Both the position numbers and the translations under genes were made by a program. A DNA stretch of 64,000 nucleotides from Shewanella saliphila (GTDB lineage: Bacteria; Pseudomonadota; Gammaproteobacteria; Enterobacterales; Shewanellaceae): positions 1 through 64,000 of the forward strand of contig NZ_BMQV01000012.1 in assembly GCF_014648295.1 (NCBI RefSeq). Reading direction: 5' to 3'. The stretch's first letter is position 1; each line of letters begins with the position of its first letter. Below the pieces are notes generated by a model. That model did not search any database and was not told the origin of the DNA. It worked only from the letters and a program-made list of their open reading frames with translations. This document shows, piece after piece, positions 27,772 to 37,304 of this stretch.

Positions 27772-28731
27772 CTAAACAGTGGCGAGCTCTGCTGTCATAA
27801 CCTCTGCACCTAGCACTCTGTTTCTGCCACGGTTCTTAGCTAAATAAAGTTGTTTGTCTGCAGCTTCAATAAGGATGTTAGCCGACACGTCACGAGTAGG
27901 CACTATGGTTGCAACACCAGCGCTGATGGTGACATAACTCGATACTTGTGAGCTTTCGTGAGCTATTTTGAGTGAAACAATACTGTCGACAATTTGTTGA
28001 GCCACATAAGTCCCACCAATCAAATCGGTATTAGGCAAAATACACACAAACTCTTCACCGCCATAGCGAGCAACTAAATCGTAAGGGCGGTTAACCGTAT
28101 CATGAATTTTTTGTGCCACCTGCCGTAAGCAAGCATCACCTTCGGTATGGCCGTAGGTATCATTAAATGACTTAAAGAAATCAATATCTAATAAAATCAT
28201 CGTTAAGGGTTGTTGCTCGCGGCAACATTGTAGCCATGAGACGGGTAATGCCTGTTCAAAATTCCGACGATTAGCAACACCAGTTAAGCCATCTAATAAG
28301 GCTATTGAGCGTAATAAATCAGACTGTGACTTCAACTTAATCTGATTTTTAACTCGCGCTTTGGTAATAACAGGGTTTATTGGTTTGTGAATAAAATCAA
28401 CCGCACCAAGCTTAAAACCTTTAACCTCTTTATCTTCATCAAAGTGACCTGAAATAAAAATCACAGCAATGTCTTGAGTGTTCGGATCATTTTTTAAATG
28501 AGCGCACACATCAAAACCATTTAAGATTGGCATTTCAATGTCTAATAACACCAGATCAGGCTTCACTTTGTTACACATATCTATGGCTTGATGACCATCA
28601 CGAGCCATGTAAATATCATAATCATCTTGTAATAGTTGATGCAGTATTTTGATGTTGACGACCTGATCATCAACAAGCAAAATCTTACATTTCTCAGGGG
28701 AAGCCCCCAAAACATACTCATCAATGAACAC
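27772..28731 (-). CDS. Response regulator with GGDEF output (diguanylate cyclase)
   Basis: A 319-residue cytoplasmic protein: receiver domain (about 15-130, ILLVDDQ, phospho-Asp in LVLLDIEMP, Lys in IHKP) and GGDEF domain (about 145-310, ARYGGEEF intact), so it should make c-di-GMP when phosphorylated. It starts with GTG at 28731, placed four bases after the stop of the large hybrid kinase; the Shine-Dalgarno sequence AAGGAG is part of the last codons of the kinase. This coupling, plus the kinase's Hpt domain, makes the kinase its likely phosphodonor. Confidence 0.93.
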   Translation of the reverse strand: MFIDEYVLGASPEKCKILLVDDQVVNIKILHQLLQDDYDIYMARDGHQAIDMCNKVKPDLVLLDIEMPILNGFDVCAHLKNDPNTQDIAVIFISGHFDEDKEVKGFKLGAVDFIHKPINPVITKARVKNQIKLKSQSDLLRSIALLDGLTGVANRRNFEQALPVSWLQCCREQQPLTMILLDIDFFKSFNDTYGHTEGDACLRQVAQKIHDTVNRPYDLVARYGGEEFVCILPNTDLIGGTYVAQQIVDSIVSLKIAHESSQVSSYVTISAGVATIVPTRDVSANILIEAADKQLYLAKNRGRNRVLGAEVMTAELATV

Positions 28732-28734
28732 GCA

Positions 28735-31700
28735 TTACTCCTTCATAATCGACGTTAAGGTATCAATAGCGTCTAAAAACTCCAATTGACTGACTTGCTT
28801 GCTTAACCTTAACCACTGTTTATCCGCAGCAACATTGACAAGCATGTTTTCAAGATAGTCAATTGCATCAAGGTTCTGTTCTACTAATAATGCCATCAGT
28901 TTAGCCTTTTTATCAGCTTCAATACTCTCTATCGGCAAATATTGAGATTTATTCACTTCGTTTGTCGAAATGACTTCATCAGGAAACAAGGTATCTAACA
29001 TATGCAAACTATCGTTTATTTGCCCCTGCATTTGACTTAAATAGTCACTCACATTAACACTATCAGCATTTTTGACCGAACGCTCTAATTGTTCTGCAAA
29101 AGCAGCAAGTCTTTTTGCACCGATATTGCTTGCAGTGCCTTTTATCGTATGAGCAATAATATTAATGGCATCGTTATCACCTCGCTCAAAAGCTTGAGTG
29201 AGTAACGCTAATTGTTCAGACATTTCGATTGCAAAATGATGTTTCAAATCAATAAAAAAGGCGAGTTCACCGCCAAAACGACGTAATATCGACTCAGGAT
29301 TTTCGAGTACATCATCGCTGTCACTTTGGCTGTCAGGCAATAACGCCTGTTCTGCAAATTGTAATGTTTTTGATTCGCGGCCCAATAGACCCAACATGCA
29401 AGGTAATAATAATGTCATGTCGATAGGTTTACCGATATGTTCATTCATCCCAGCTTCGATACATAACGCTTTATCCGCTACAGAAGCATTAGCTGTCATG
29501 GCTAAAATCGGTAAATCAGCAAAACGGCCATCAGCGCGGATAAGCCGTGTTGCTTCTAAACCATCCATGTCAGGCATTTGCATATCCATAATCACTATAT
29601 CAAAAGATTTATCAGACTGTGTGACCCACTCAACCCCTTCTACGCCACCTGTTGCTAATGTCACCACTGCACCTTGCAAGCGTAATAATTCATCAATAAC
29701 TTGGCGATTTAATTGGTTATCTTCAACAACCAGTACTCTAACCGCCTCTAATGCTAAATGTTCAATGGTATGAGGCCCAAACGGTGTATGCTCTCCATTT
29801 ATGGCTTGGTGAACTGCCTCAAGCATTAAATTCGCGGTAACAGGTTTTGATAACATACTCACAAACGGTTGCTGGTTAAATTGTTTAGTTTGTTGCAACA
29901 CTTCAGAACCATACGCAGTAAGCATGATGATGGCAGGCGCATCACCTTCATCAAACATTTGTTGGATATGCTGCGTAGTATCGAGGCCATTCATCCCCGG
30001 CATACGCCAATCCATAATAATCACATCATAGTGATGGGTCGCATTAATGCTTTGCTCTATCAAATTAATAGCTTGCTTGCTGTTTCCTGCTTCATTTACG
30101 TACGCGCCATGGGCAACTAACGTTTTGGAGATAATTTTACGACTCATTTTACTGTCATCAACAATCAGGATATTTTTTCCCTGTAAATCAATATTAAGCA
30201 ACGTATTGTTCATCTCTACAATGTCGAGAGTCAGTTCAAACCAAAAACGGCTTCCCTGGTCCACCTGGCTGGATAATTGCAATTCAGAGCCCATTAAATC
30301 CACTAATCTTTTCGTGATGGCTAACCCTAATCCTGTACCGCCAAAGCGCCTCGAGGTGGACGACTCCGCTTGCATAAATCCTTGAAAAATTTTACGGCTT
30401 TGCTCTTCACTGATCCCAATACCCGTGTCAGCTATCGATACCGTTAAGCTGACTTGATTTTGTTTAACTTCATGACAAAGCACACTCACTATGACGTGAC
30501 CTTCAGGGGTAAATTTTATCGCATTACCGGCAAGGTTGAGTAACACCTGGCGCAAGCGTTGTTCATCACCTTCGATGAGATAAGGAATAGCAGGGTCTAG
30601 GTCAAAAATAACTTCGATATTTTTATTATGCACATTCGTCGCGAGCATCACGGCTAATTCGCGCATTAAGGTTTCTAACTGGAATGAATGCAAATCAAGC
30701 TCTAGCTTACCTGCATCAATTTTAGAAAAATCTAAAATATCATTTAATAAACCTAGCAGTGACTTAGCAGCGATTTCTGCTTTGCTGACATAATCATGTT
30801 GTTGCCCAGTTAACTCTGAGTATTGCACCAGTTGCAGCATACCGAGTACCGCATTCATTGGGGTGCGGATCTCATGACTCATATTGGCTAAAAATTCAGA
30901 TTTGGCAGCACTGGCGGCATCAGCAGCCTTTTTGGCTAAACGTAAAGTCTGCTCTAGCTCACGTTGCTCAGTGACATCACGGTTTATCCCCACTACACGA
31001 ATTGCCTGGCCAGTTTTATCGTAACTCACCTGCGCACCCGCTTGAATATAGCGAATGTCATTGCTACGAGTCACAATTCTAAATGTGGGCTCATAGGTTG
31101 TGTGAGTGTTCATGGCTTGCTGCAAAGCCGACTCTGCCATTTTGATATCATCAGGGTGCACCCGCTCTCGCCAATGGCGGTAATGTAAGCCCAGCTCTTT
31201 TAGCGACATTGGATAATCGTACATAGCAAACATACGGTCATTCCATTGCAACTCATCATTGATGACGTCAAAATCCCAGATCCCAAGCTCAGCAACTTCA
31301 GCAGCCTTAACCAACTGGTTACTGGCTGAAACTAATTCTTCTTGCTGCTTAAGCATGGTGTCGATATTTACTGCGACACCTAAATAACCGACTAACTCGC
31401 CATCCTCATTGCGCATAGCCGAAACTGAAATAGACACCTGACACTGCGAGAAATCCTTACGAATATAAGTCCAATTGCGGGTTTCTGGGCCAACATTTCT
31501 TGCTTTATAAACAAACACATCAAATGAACTAATTTCTTCACCAAACTCTTCGCTTAACTCTTCAGCTCTTGCACGGATTTCAGCGGGTGAGTGTAAAATG
31601 GCAGGACTAACTTTACCGACAATTTCTGCTGCACTGTAGCCAAGCAATAACTCTGCACCCCGGTTGAAAATAGTGATAATGCCATTATTGTCTGTTGAAA

Positions 31701-33609
31701 TGATGGCTATTTCAGATGCAGCATCCAGTACATTTGTTAATAATGAGGTTAATTTATGATTTTCAATTTGAGCTTGTTTACGAGCAGTAATGTCGATCCT
31801 AAGAGCAATACAACGTTCTAATTCACCTTCAGCGTTCATTATCGGTGCAATAACCGTATCAAACCAAATGGGTTGACCTTGTTTATCAAAATTACACACT
31901 TCATTATGCCAGGTTTGGCCCGCTGTGATGGTTAACCACATCTGCTCCCAAAAAGCATCATCGTGCAGATCAGACTTAATAATGGAATGTTTATGGCCAA
32001 TCATGTGCTCACGAGAATAGCCAGAAGCAATACAAAAATAGTCGTTTACCGCTAAAATCACCCCATCTTTATCGGTTTCAGAATACAGTAATTGTTGATT
32101 AATATTATCGAGTAGCGTTTTGTTTTCAGATAAGGCTTGCGCCAGCGCCTGGGTTCGCTCACTGACTTTACGTTCTAGATTGGCATTTAAGCTTAAAATT
32201 TGTTTTTCAGCATTTTGCTGTGCTGTAATATCACGGATAGTTTGACTAACGCCTACAATCACTCCGTATTCATTATAAATCGCTAAAGACGTCATGGTAG
32301 TTGATAACAACACATCACCTTTACGCTTATGAGAGCCAATATAATTAAGCAACGACTCACCAGCTAACACTTTATCAAATAACGCCTGTTCAGCGTCAAT
32401 GCTATCGTCAGGGGTAATAAACGCTTGCTTTTTTAAGCCAAGAACCTCAGCTTGAGTATAACCAAATATGGTTTCAGCACCCTGGTTCCATCCTGTAATC
32501 ACCCCATCACAATCATAGCTAATAATCGCATCAAGTGAGTGCTCTACAATATTGGCACGTCGCTCATTGTCAGCTAATGTGATTTTCCTTTTGCCTGCGG
32601 TATAAGCGTAATAACCAATAAAAGCCCCTAATAATAAGCTAAAAATCAGCCCGTAAGAAAACACGATATTAGGTGATGTTAGCTGTAAACCGCTAACAAA
32701 ATTAGGGTAAGCAGCAAGCGTAATTTGCCACTTACGCCCAAAAACTTCTCGCTCAACGGTAACACTATACTTTGATAATTGACTCGCATCATCTAAGTGT
32801 GTCTCGTAAAAAGCGACATGCTCATCAAAATGAGTAATATCTTTAATGATTAACTTTGTCGAATCACGCGACAAAGGCAGTTCGTCAAAAACTTCGTTGG
32901 CGACTAAAGGAGCATAACTCCAGCCAAATGCGTTAGCTTCTCTTAATTGAACGGTTGGCGGCGTATAACCACTGCGATAAATTGGCATTAACACTAAAAA
33001 AGCCTGCAAAGGACTCCCAGTCGCTTGCACTAAAGTAATGGGGCCTGTGAGCCTAACTTCACCGCTTAAATATGCCTCTTTAGCCGCATTTTTACGATTT
33101 TGTTCTGAAGCAATATCCAAACCCACTGCTGAATAATTGCGCTCTACAGGCTCGATATATTGAATAACATAGCGTTCATCATCATGTGCATTTATCTGTC
33201 TAATATTAAAACTTGGCCAATCATCCGCCTTAGCTTGTGCTAAAAAAACGAGCTCTTTGGATGCGGTAACGCGTCGAATAAAACCAAACCCTCTGGCCCC
33301 AGGAAACTCATTATCTAAATCGCGGGTTTGGCTGTATTTGATAAACTTTTCACGCGAAATCCCCTCCTCACCTTCGGTGAAGATAATCCCACGGGCACTG
33401 CGTAAGCCATATTGGTAGAGTTGCAGACGATTAGTAATATTAGATGAGACTTGTTCACTGACATCATTCAGGGTTTTGGTAATAAAATTATCATTTTTAT
33501 TTTGTACCCCTAAGGCAACACCAGCACTAATGACTAAGCCAAAAGCGAATACTCCAATACCCAATTTAAGCGCATTTTTATAACTAGCAATTTTGGTCAT
33601 GTTTATCAT
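28735..33609 (-). CDS. CHASE / four-PAS hybrid histidine kinase with two receivers and Hpt
   Basis: A 1624-residue inner-membrane phosphorelay kinase. Order: helix at about 13-35; CHASE sensor (about 75-290, with FPGARGFGFIRRV); helix at about 313-338; four PAS domains (from about 350, 505, 620 and 775); HisKA with FLANMSHEIRTPMNA (about 910); HATPase (about 1015-1130, DTGIGIS and GGTGLGLAI); receiver 1 (about 1145-1265, ILIVDDS, IIMDWRMPG); receiver 2 (about 1290-1405, LVVEDN, Asp near 1342); Hpt with AHTIKGTASNIGA (His near 1487); then a helical tail of about 70 residues. The start is uncertain between the ATGs at 33609 and 33600. It is coupled to the REC-GGDEF gene. The ligand of the CHASE domain is unknown. 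Confidence 0.93.
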   Translation of the reverse strand: MINMTKIASYKNALKLGIGVFAFGLVISAGVALGVQNKNDNFITKTLNDVSEQVSSNITNRLQLYQYGLRSARGIIFTEGEEGISREKFIKYSQTRDLDNEFPGARGFGFIRRVTASKELVFLAQAKADDWPSFNIRQINAHDDERYVIQYIEPVERNYSAVGLDIASEQNRKNAAKEAYLSGEVRLTGPITLVQATGSPLQAFLVLMPIYRSGYTPPTVQLREANAFGWSYAPLVANEVFDELPLSRDSTKLIIKDITHFDEHVAFYETHLDDASQLSKYSVTVEREVFGRKWQITLAAYPNFVSGLQLTSPNIVFSYGLIFSLLLGAFIGYYAYTAGKRKITLADNERRANIVEHSLDAIISYDCDGVITGWNQGAETIFGYTQAEVLGLKKQAFITPDDSIDAEQALFDKVLAGESLLNYIGSHKRKGDVLLSTTMTSLAIYNEYGVIVGVSQTIRDITAQQNAEKQILSLNANLERKVSERTQALAQALSENKTLLDNINQQLLYSETDKDGVILAVNDYFCIASGYSREHMIGHKHSIIKSDLHDDAFWEQMWLTITAGQTWHNEVCNFDKQGQPIWFDTVIAPIMNAEGELERCIALRIDITARKQAQIENHKLTSLLTNVLDAASEIAIISTDNNGIITIFNRGAELLLGYSAAEIVGKVSPAILHSPAEIRARAEELSEEFGEEISSFDVFVYKARNVGPETRNWTYIRKDFSQCQVSISVSAMRNEDGELVGYLGVAVNIDTMLKQQEELVSASNQLVKAAEVAELGIWDFDVINDELQWNDRMFAMYDYPMSLKELGLHYRHWRERVHPDDIKMAESALQQAMNTHTTYEPTFRIVTRSNDIRYIQAGAQVSYDKTGQAIRVVGINRDVTEQRELEQTLRLAKKAADAASAAKSEFLANMSHEIRTPMNAVLGMLQLVQYSELTGQQHDYVSKAEIAAKSLLGLLNDILDFSKIDAGKLELDLHSFQLETLMRELAVMLATNVHNKNIEVIFDLDPAIPYLIEGDEQRLRQVLLNLAGNAIKFTPEGHVIVSVLCHEVKQNQVSLTVSIADTGIGISEEQSRKIFQGFMQAESSTSRRFGGTGLGLAITKRLVDLMGSELQLSSQVDQGSRFWFELTLDIVEMNNTLLNIDLQGKNILIVDDSKMSRKIISKTLVAHGAYVNEAGNSKQAINLIEQSINATHHYDVIIMDWRMPGMNGLDTTQHIQQMFDEGDAPAIIMLTAYGSEVLQQTKQFNQQPFVSMLSKPVTANLMLEAVHQAINGEHTPFGPHTIEHLALEAVRVLVVEDNQLNRQVIDELLRLQGAVVTLATGGVEGVEWVTQSDKSFDIVIMDMQMPDMDGLEATRLIRADGRFADLPILAMTANASVADKALCIEAGMNEHIGKPIDMTLLLPCMLGLLGRESKTLQFAEQALLPDSQSDSDDVLENPESILRRFGGELAFFIDLKHHFAIEMSEQLALLTQAFERGDNDAINIIAHTIKGTASNIGAKRLAAFAEQLERSVKNADSVNVSDYLSQMQGQINDSLHMLDTLFPDEVISTNEVNKSQYLPIESIEADKKAKLMALLVEQNLDAIDYLENMLVNVAADKQWLRLSKQVSQLEFLDAIDTLTSIMKE

Positions 33610-34002
33610 TAGGTTAAAATCACAGAGGTTAACTGTGGACGATAACTCAGTTTTTTACAAGCTAGACATTGAAAAACATAGTATTTTTAATACACAATCT
33701 AAGTTAATGTTATATTGTTACACTGGTTAAACACTCAATACAAACAGGCTTAGGCTAAATTAAGCTCCTCAATATTGAGTTAATATAGCGATTTCCGCCA
33801 AGCACAACATATGTCGCCATGTTAACAACACCCTTTATTACGCATATTTGCATTCTTTTTAAAGTTAACCCCAAATGAGTTTATGTAACATGCATTATGT
33901 TCATCATTTTGAAAGAGATACACAAGCTGCTTTTTGAACAGTCATTCAAACAATGATATCATGCGAATTATAGTGTCAGTGGTATCAACGAGGGTGGCTG
34001 AA
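33610..34002. other. Divergent intergenic region
   Basis: Separates the hybrid kinase (minus) from the TetR gene (plus). It is AT-rich and holds a 12-base palindrome, CTCAATATTGAG, at 33768-33779, a possible operator for the TetR protein; this is a guess from position only. No clear promoter boxes. Confidence 0.3.
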
Positions 34003-34566
34003 ATGGCAAAGAAAAATTATCAGCGAGAAGACGTCTTAGACAACGTTATTAGTTTATTTTGGCAACAAGGTTATGCCGCATCGAGCATCCAGCAAATCAC
34101 TAAAGCCACAGGGTTAAAACCTGGCAGCATTTATCATGAGTTTGAAAGTAAAGAGAAGCTGTTTCAGGAAGCATTAGCGCGCTATGCCACAGCTTCAATC
34201 GGTGCCATTCACCAAAAAATGGCCGATACCGAAAACGTTAACGAGGGTATCAAGCAAATATTGGCTGATTTAGTCGAGCAATCAAAATCTTGCGATTATT
34301 GCGGCTGCTTTTTGATCAAAACACAACTTGAATTAGCTTCACAAGGTAATACCTTATACCAGTTTGCATCGATGCAATTGTCCAACATAGAAAAAATCTA
34401 TACCGAATACCTCAGCCGCCTTTATAGCAACGAACAGGCTAAAGCTTATGCTGCACAGTTGATGACAGTGATTTTTGGTATTCGTACATACGGTTACCAG
34501 GCGGATTCTGCCAATACCATCACCCAAACCATTAATGCCCTTCTTCCTTGGTTAAATGAGCATTAA
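34003..34566 (+). CDS. TetR/AcrR family transcriptional regulator
   Basis: A 187-residue DNA-binding repressor-type protein. The N-terminal helix-turn-helix (about 8-55) reads LDNVISLFWQQGYAASSIQQ, ITKATGLKPGSIYHEFESKE, KLFQEAL, typical of TetR. The C-terminal half has a CDYCGC cluster that could sense a thiol-reactive or metal ligand; this is inference. The ATG at 34003 has AGGGTGG upstream; an in-frame start 23 codons earlier is not supported. No target gene is adjacent in the same direction except the GGDEF gene 380 bases away. A 46-base palindrome follows its stop. Confidence 0.85.
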   Translation: MAKKNYQREDVLDNVISLFWQQGYAASSIQQITKATGLKPGSIYHEFESKEKLFQEALARYATASIGAIHQKMADTENVNEGIKQILADLVEQSKSCDYCGCFLIKTQLELASQGNTLYQFASMQLSNIEKIYTEYLSRLYSNEQAKAYAAQLMTVIFGIRTYGYQADSANTITQTINALLPWLNEH

Positions 34567-34592
34567 TACGCAATAAATACTCATAATTGCTC

Positions 34593-34638
34593 AACAACAT
34601 AACTTTCAGGCAATTAATTGCCTGAAAGTTATGTTGTT
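34593..34638. repeat. Perfect 46-base palindrome
   Basis: Each 23-base arm is the exact reverse complement of the other, centred on 34615/34616 (AATT|AATT). It lies 27 bases after the TetR stop. No long T-run follows (TGTTCTATC), so it may be a strong terminator of unusual form, a cruciform site or a protein-binding palindrome. Confidence 0.85.
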
Positions 34639-34946
34639 CTATCTGTAAATAACCTAATTTGATGGTTAGATCGCTTAGTATTATCTGTCAGACTGCTCAC
34701 AATACAATCGACTCAATCAATGGCATGAATTCACACCAATATTAGTTTTTACCCTTTCAATTGGACATCTTAATCATCCGCTTTATCTGTTAGGCATACC
34801 AATTACATGCAAATTACATTGGATAAATCGCCGTTTTGTGGCAACCTGAACAGATAACACATAGCGTTATCATTTGGGCTATTTACGAGTAACTTGACTC
34901 ATTTCTAAGTCGACTTTGAGTTCTATCATACTTAAAGGGTTAATCA
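34639..34946. other. Intergenic region before the GGDEF gene
   Basis: About 300 bases without an ORF. Only the AAAGGG ribosome site of the next gene (about 34935-34939) is clear; no promoter boxes were placed. Confidence 0.3.
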
Positions 34947-35993
34947 TTGCGTGCATTCATCAAACAACACAAAAACAGCAACGGCGAGCAGCAACAAGCT
35001 CGGATTATCGCCTTGTTTTCGTTGGTTGGTATGTCTATTACCTTTTTGATGGGATTGCTCAGCCTATTTGGTCAAAACACCACGCTCTCTGTTGTCTTGT
35101 TTGTCGCCAGCACAATTTATTTAATCGCGTTTTTTTCTGTCAATAAATTCGAGCTCAAAATCGGCTCGACACTGGTCATTTATTCGCTTTATTTATTAAT
35201 GTTTTACCTCGTTTTTAGCGGTGGAGTCGAGCACACAGGTCCCTTATGGATTTTTATTGTCGCGCCAGTGTCTGTTTATGTATTAGGGCTTCGCAAAGGA
35301 TTATTTAACCTATTCATCTTTATAATGATTATTTGCATCATCATCTTTTTACCACAACACATCATTGAACATGCGCAATACAGTAACAGTTACACCTTGC
35401 GACTTATCTTGTCGTTTTTAACCATGTCATTTTTATCTGCCCTGTATGAATACTCCAGAATGCAATCCTACATAAATGCACTTGAGCTCAGCAGACAATA
35501 CCAAGAACTGGCCATGCGCGATCCACTCACCAAATTAGCCAACAGACGCAACGCCGCCGCCATTTTAGAACAAGAAAAATCAAGGTTGCAGCGTAATAAT
35601 GAACCGTTATCGGTATTATTGTGCGATTTAGACCACTTTAAATTGGTTAATGATAAATACGGCCACAATGGTGGAGACATGGTGCTGACTGAATTATCAG
35701 CCCTCTTTAAAGAACAAGTTCGACAACAAGATTGTGTCGCCCGTTGGGGCGGAGAAGAGTTTTTAATTATTCTGCCGCAAACCTCGGCAGAGCAAGCGAG
35801 CATCATTGCTGAAAAAATCCGCAGCAGCGTTGAGCAACATACGGTTAATTTTCTATCACAACAAATCAAAACCACCATCAGTATCGGCATTTCACAACTG
35901 AGCGACGATCAAAGTATCGACGAGCTGATCAACACTGCCGACAAATGTTTGTATCAAGCTAAAACGTTAGGCCGAAACCAAGTGTATCCCTAA
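34947..35993 (+). CDS. Membrane-bound diguanylate cyclase
   Basis: A 348-residue protein with about six hydrophobic helices (about 20-190, including IALFSLVGMSITFLMGLLSL and LFIFIMIICIIIFL) followed by a GGDEF domain (about 190-345) with intact RWGGEEF and DLDHFKLVNDKYGHNGGD. It should make c-di-GMP at the inner membrane. The start is TTG at 34947 with AAAGGG eight bases upstream; no ATG or GTG in frame fits. It has no operon partner, and a MITE-like repeat lies 50 bases behind its stop. Confidence 0.9.
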   Translation: MRAFIKQHKNSNGEQQQARIIALFSLVGMSITFLMGLLSLFGQNTTLSVVLFVASTIYLIAFFSVNKFELKIGSTLVIYSLYLLMFYLVFSGGVEHTGPLWIFIVAPVSVYVLGLRKGLFNLFIFIMIICIIIFLPQHIIEHAQYSNSYTLRLILSFLTMSFLSALYEYSRMQSYINALELSRQYQELAMRDPLTKLANRRNAAAILEQEKSRLQRNNEPLSVLLCDLDHFKLVNDKYGHNGGDMVLTELSALFKEQVRQQDCVARWGGEEFLIILPQTSAEQASIIAEKIRSSVEQHTVNFLSQQIKTTISIGISQLSDDQSIDELINTADKCLYQAKTLGRNQVYP

Positions 35994-36044
35994 TATCATT
36001 GTGCGTTAATAAGTGATGACTCAGCGAGAGTTTAAGTACGCTTC

Positions 36045-36310
36045 TATACCCAATCAACTTGAAGATCCGTGTTTCAGAGCTTCACCGTGTTTTCAATACT
36101 AGGCGCGTTAATGCGGTAATCTAGGTACCTTATAAGTTAACGTAACAACGTATTGGAAGCTCGGTGAAACTCCCAAAGGGTAAGTTTTACACGCGTTTAT
36201 GCTGCGTTATTGATTTTGGAAAGGGAATAACCATTACCCGCAATCAATGCCTTGCCTAAACGCGTGTAAATTCTTGCTGAAATCGAGCATCTTCAGGTTG
36301 TTTGGGTATA
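36045..36310. mobile_element. MITE-like element with terminal inverted repeats
   Basis: The left end TATACCCAATCAACTTGAAG and the right end, read inverted, TATACCCAAACAACCTGAAG, match in 18 of 20 bases. Inside are two more nested inverted repeats: about 36073-36103 against 36150-36178 (GAGCTTCACCG with CGGTGAAAC parts) and about 36185-36213 against 36246-36275 (TTTACACGCGTTTA with its complement). The 266-base element codes for nothing and is flanked by TA-rich bases. This fits a non-autonomous transposon or dispersed palindromic repeat. No second copy was seen in this window. Confidence 0.75.
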
Positions 36311-36326
36311 TATCTATAGAATACTA

Positions 36327-37022
36327 TCAATACTTTATATTTAGCTTTGCGTATTTTATTAATGCGCGGATTAAAGGAGCGCTATCGTTTTTACCTTTAT
36401 TAATTGCGACTTGTGTAGAAAGCTTTTTATATTTGAGGATTTCATCTACAACTTGTTTTGGAGTGTAATCGTACCGAATGGATAAGCTGACTAGCATATC
36501 ACTATCAAATTTCACCGATTGTTCCATTGCAGCGTTAATGGCACGAACGCCTTGAAGCTTCAATGCTATTTTACGCTCACGAGTGTTAATTAAGCTTTCT
36601 TTCACACGGCGTTTATGTGTTTTGAATGCATCAGGTGATTTTAAAGATTTTATATCGCTGATAATCACTTCTATAGGAAATGGCAAAGAGGAAGTGAGAT
36701 AGTGAAGTAAGTCTGCTGCGTTCAAACCGCGTTTTAAGTATAAAATATAAACTATCTTATCCCTGCGACATAATACCTCTGGATCGATGATTTCAAGCTC
36801 AACACTCACTTCGGTAAAATCTGCCGCTTCATGTTGCTCATCAAGTTGCTCAGTGATGACAATATTTGACAGTCCCTGATTAACCGTTTGCTCTGCTAGC
36901 GCGTCATTTTCCTTTGCTTGCTCTGGTACTATCGCATGCGCATCCTGGTAGTTATTAAAGCTGCCAGATACACCTTTAGTGACCGTTTTTTTGTCATCCG
37001 TATTGTGTTTTTGATTAGACAT
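36327..37022 (-). CDS. Protein of unknown function
   Basis: I do not recognise this 231-residue soluble protein. The first 90 residues are polar and acidic, probably disordered (MSNQKHNTDDKKTVTK, NDALAEQTVNQ); the rest is basic and helical (FKTHKRRVKESLINTRERKI, KGKNDSAPLIRALIKYAKL). The start is taken at the ATG at 37022; a GTG three codons upstream is possible and the ribosome site is weak. Its 3' end lies 16 bases from the MITE-like element. The upstream 230 bases hold no recognisable site. Confidence 0.6.
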   Translation of the reverse strand: MSNQKHNTDDKKTVTKGVSGSFNNYQDAHAIVPEQAKENDALAEQTVNQGLSNIVITEQLDEQHEAADFTEVSVELEIIDPEVLCRRDKIVYILYLKRGLNAADLLHYLTSSLPFPIEVIISDIKSLKSPDAFKTHKRRVKESLINTRERKIALKLQGVRAINAAMEQSVKFDSDMLVSLSIRYDYTPKQVVDEILKYKKLSTQVAINKGKNDSAPLIRALIKYAKLNIKY

Positions 37023-37254
37023 AATAAACACTCAAGCTAGATTTTCTGAGAGATAAAAACATAATTATCATAGCCTTAAATAGAATGATGATAATCGCGT
37101 GTAAATAAGCATACACTTAATCACCATAAAGTGAGTTATTTCTATTTTCGATATTATAGCCAACATTAACATCAATATTAAATGCTAGGTGTATGTTTAA
37201 GGATAATGCCATTCTGCAATAAAATCGGTAACACTATCTTAAGCGAATAGAAAC

Positions 37255-37284
37255 ATAACAGCCCCGACATTACGGGGCTGTTAT
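37255..37284 (-). terminator. Terminator of the S9 peptidase gene
   Basis: A perfect 12-base stem (ATAACAGCCCCG with CGGGGCTGTTAT), loop of six, followed on the minus strand by GTTTCT, 20 bases past the stop codon. Confidence 0.85.
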
Positions 37285-37304
37285 AAGAAAGCCTAGATTA
37301 ACGA

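Noticed and set aside
37045..37065. GATGATAATC resembling part of a Fur box
   Set aside because: Only about 11 of 19 consensus positions fit and no iron-related gene is adjacent.
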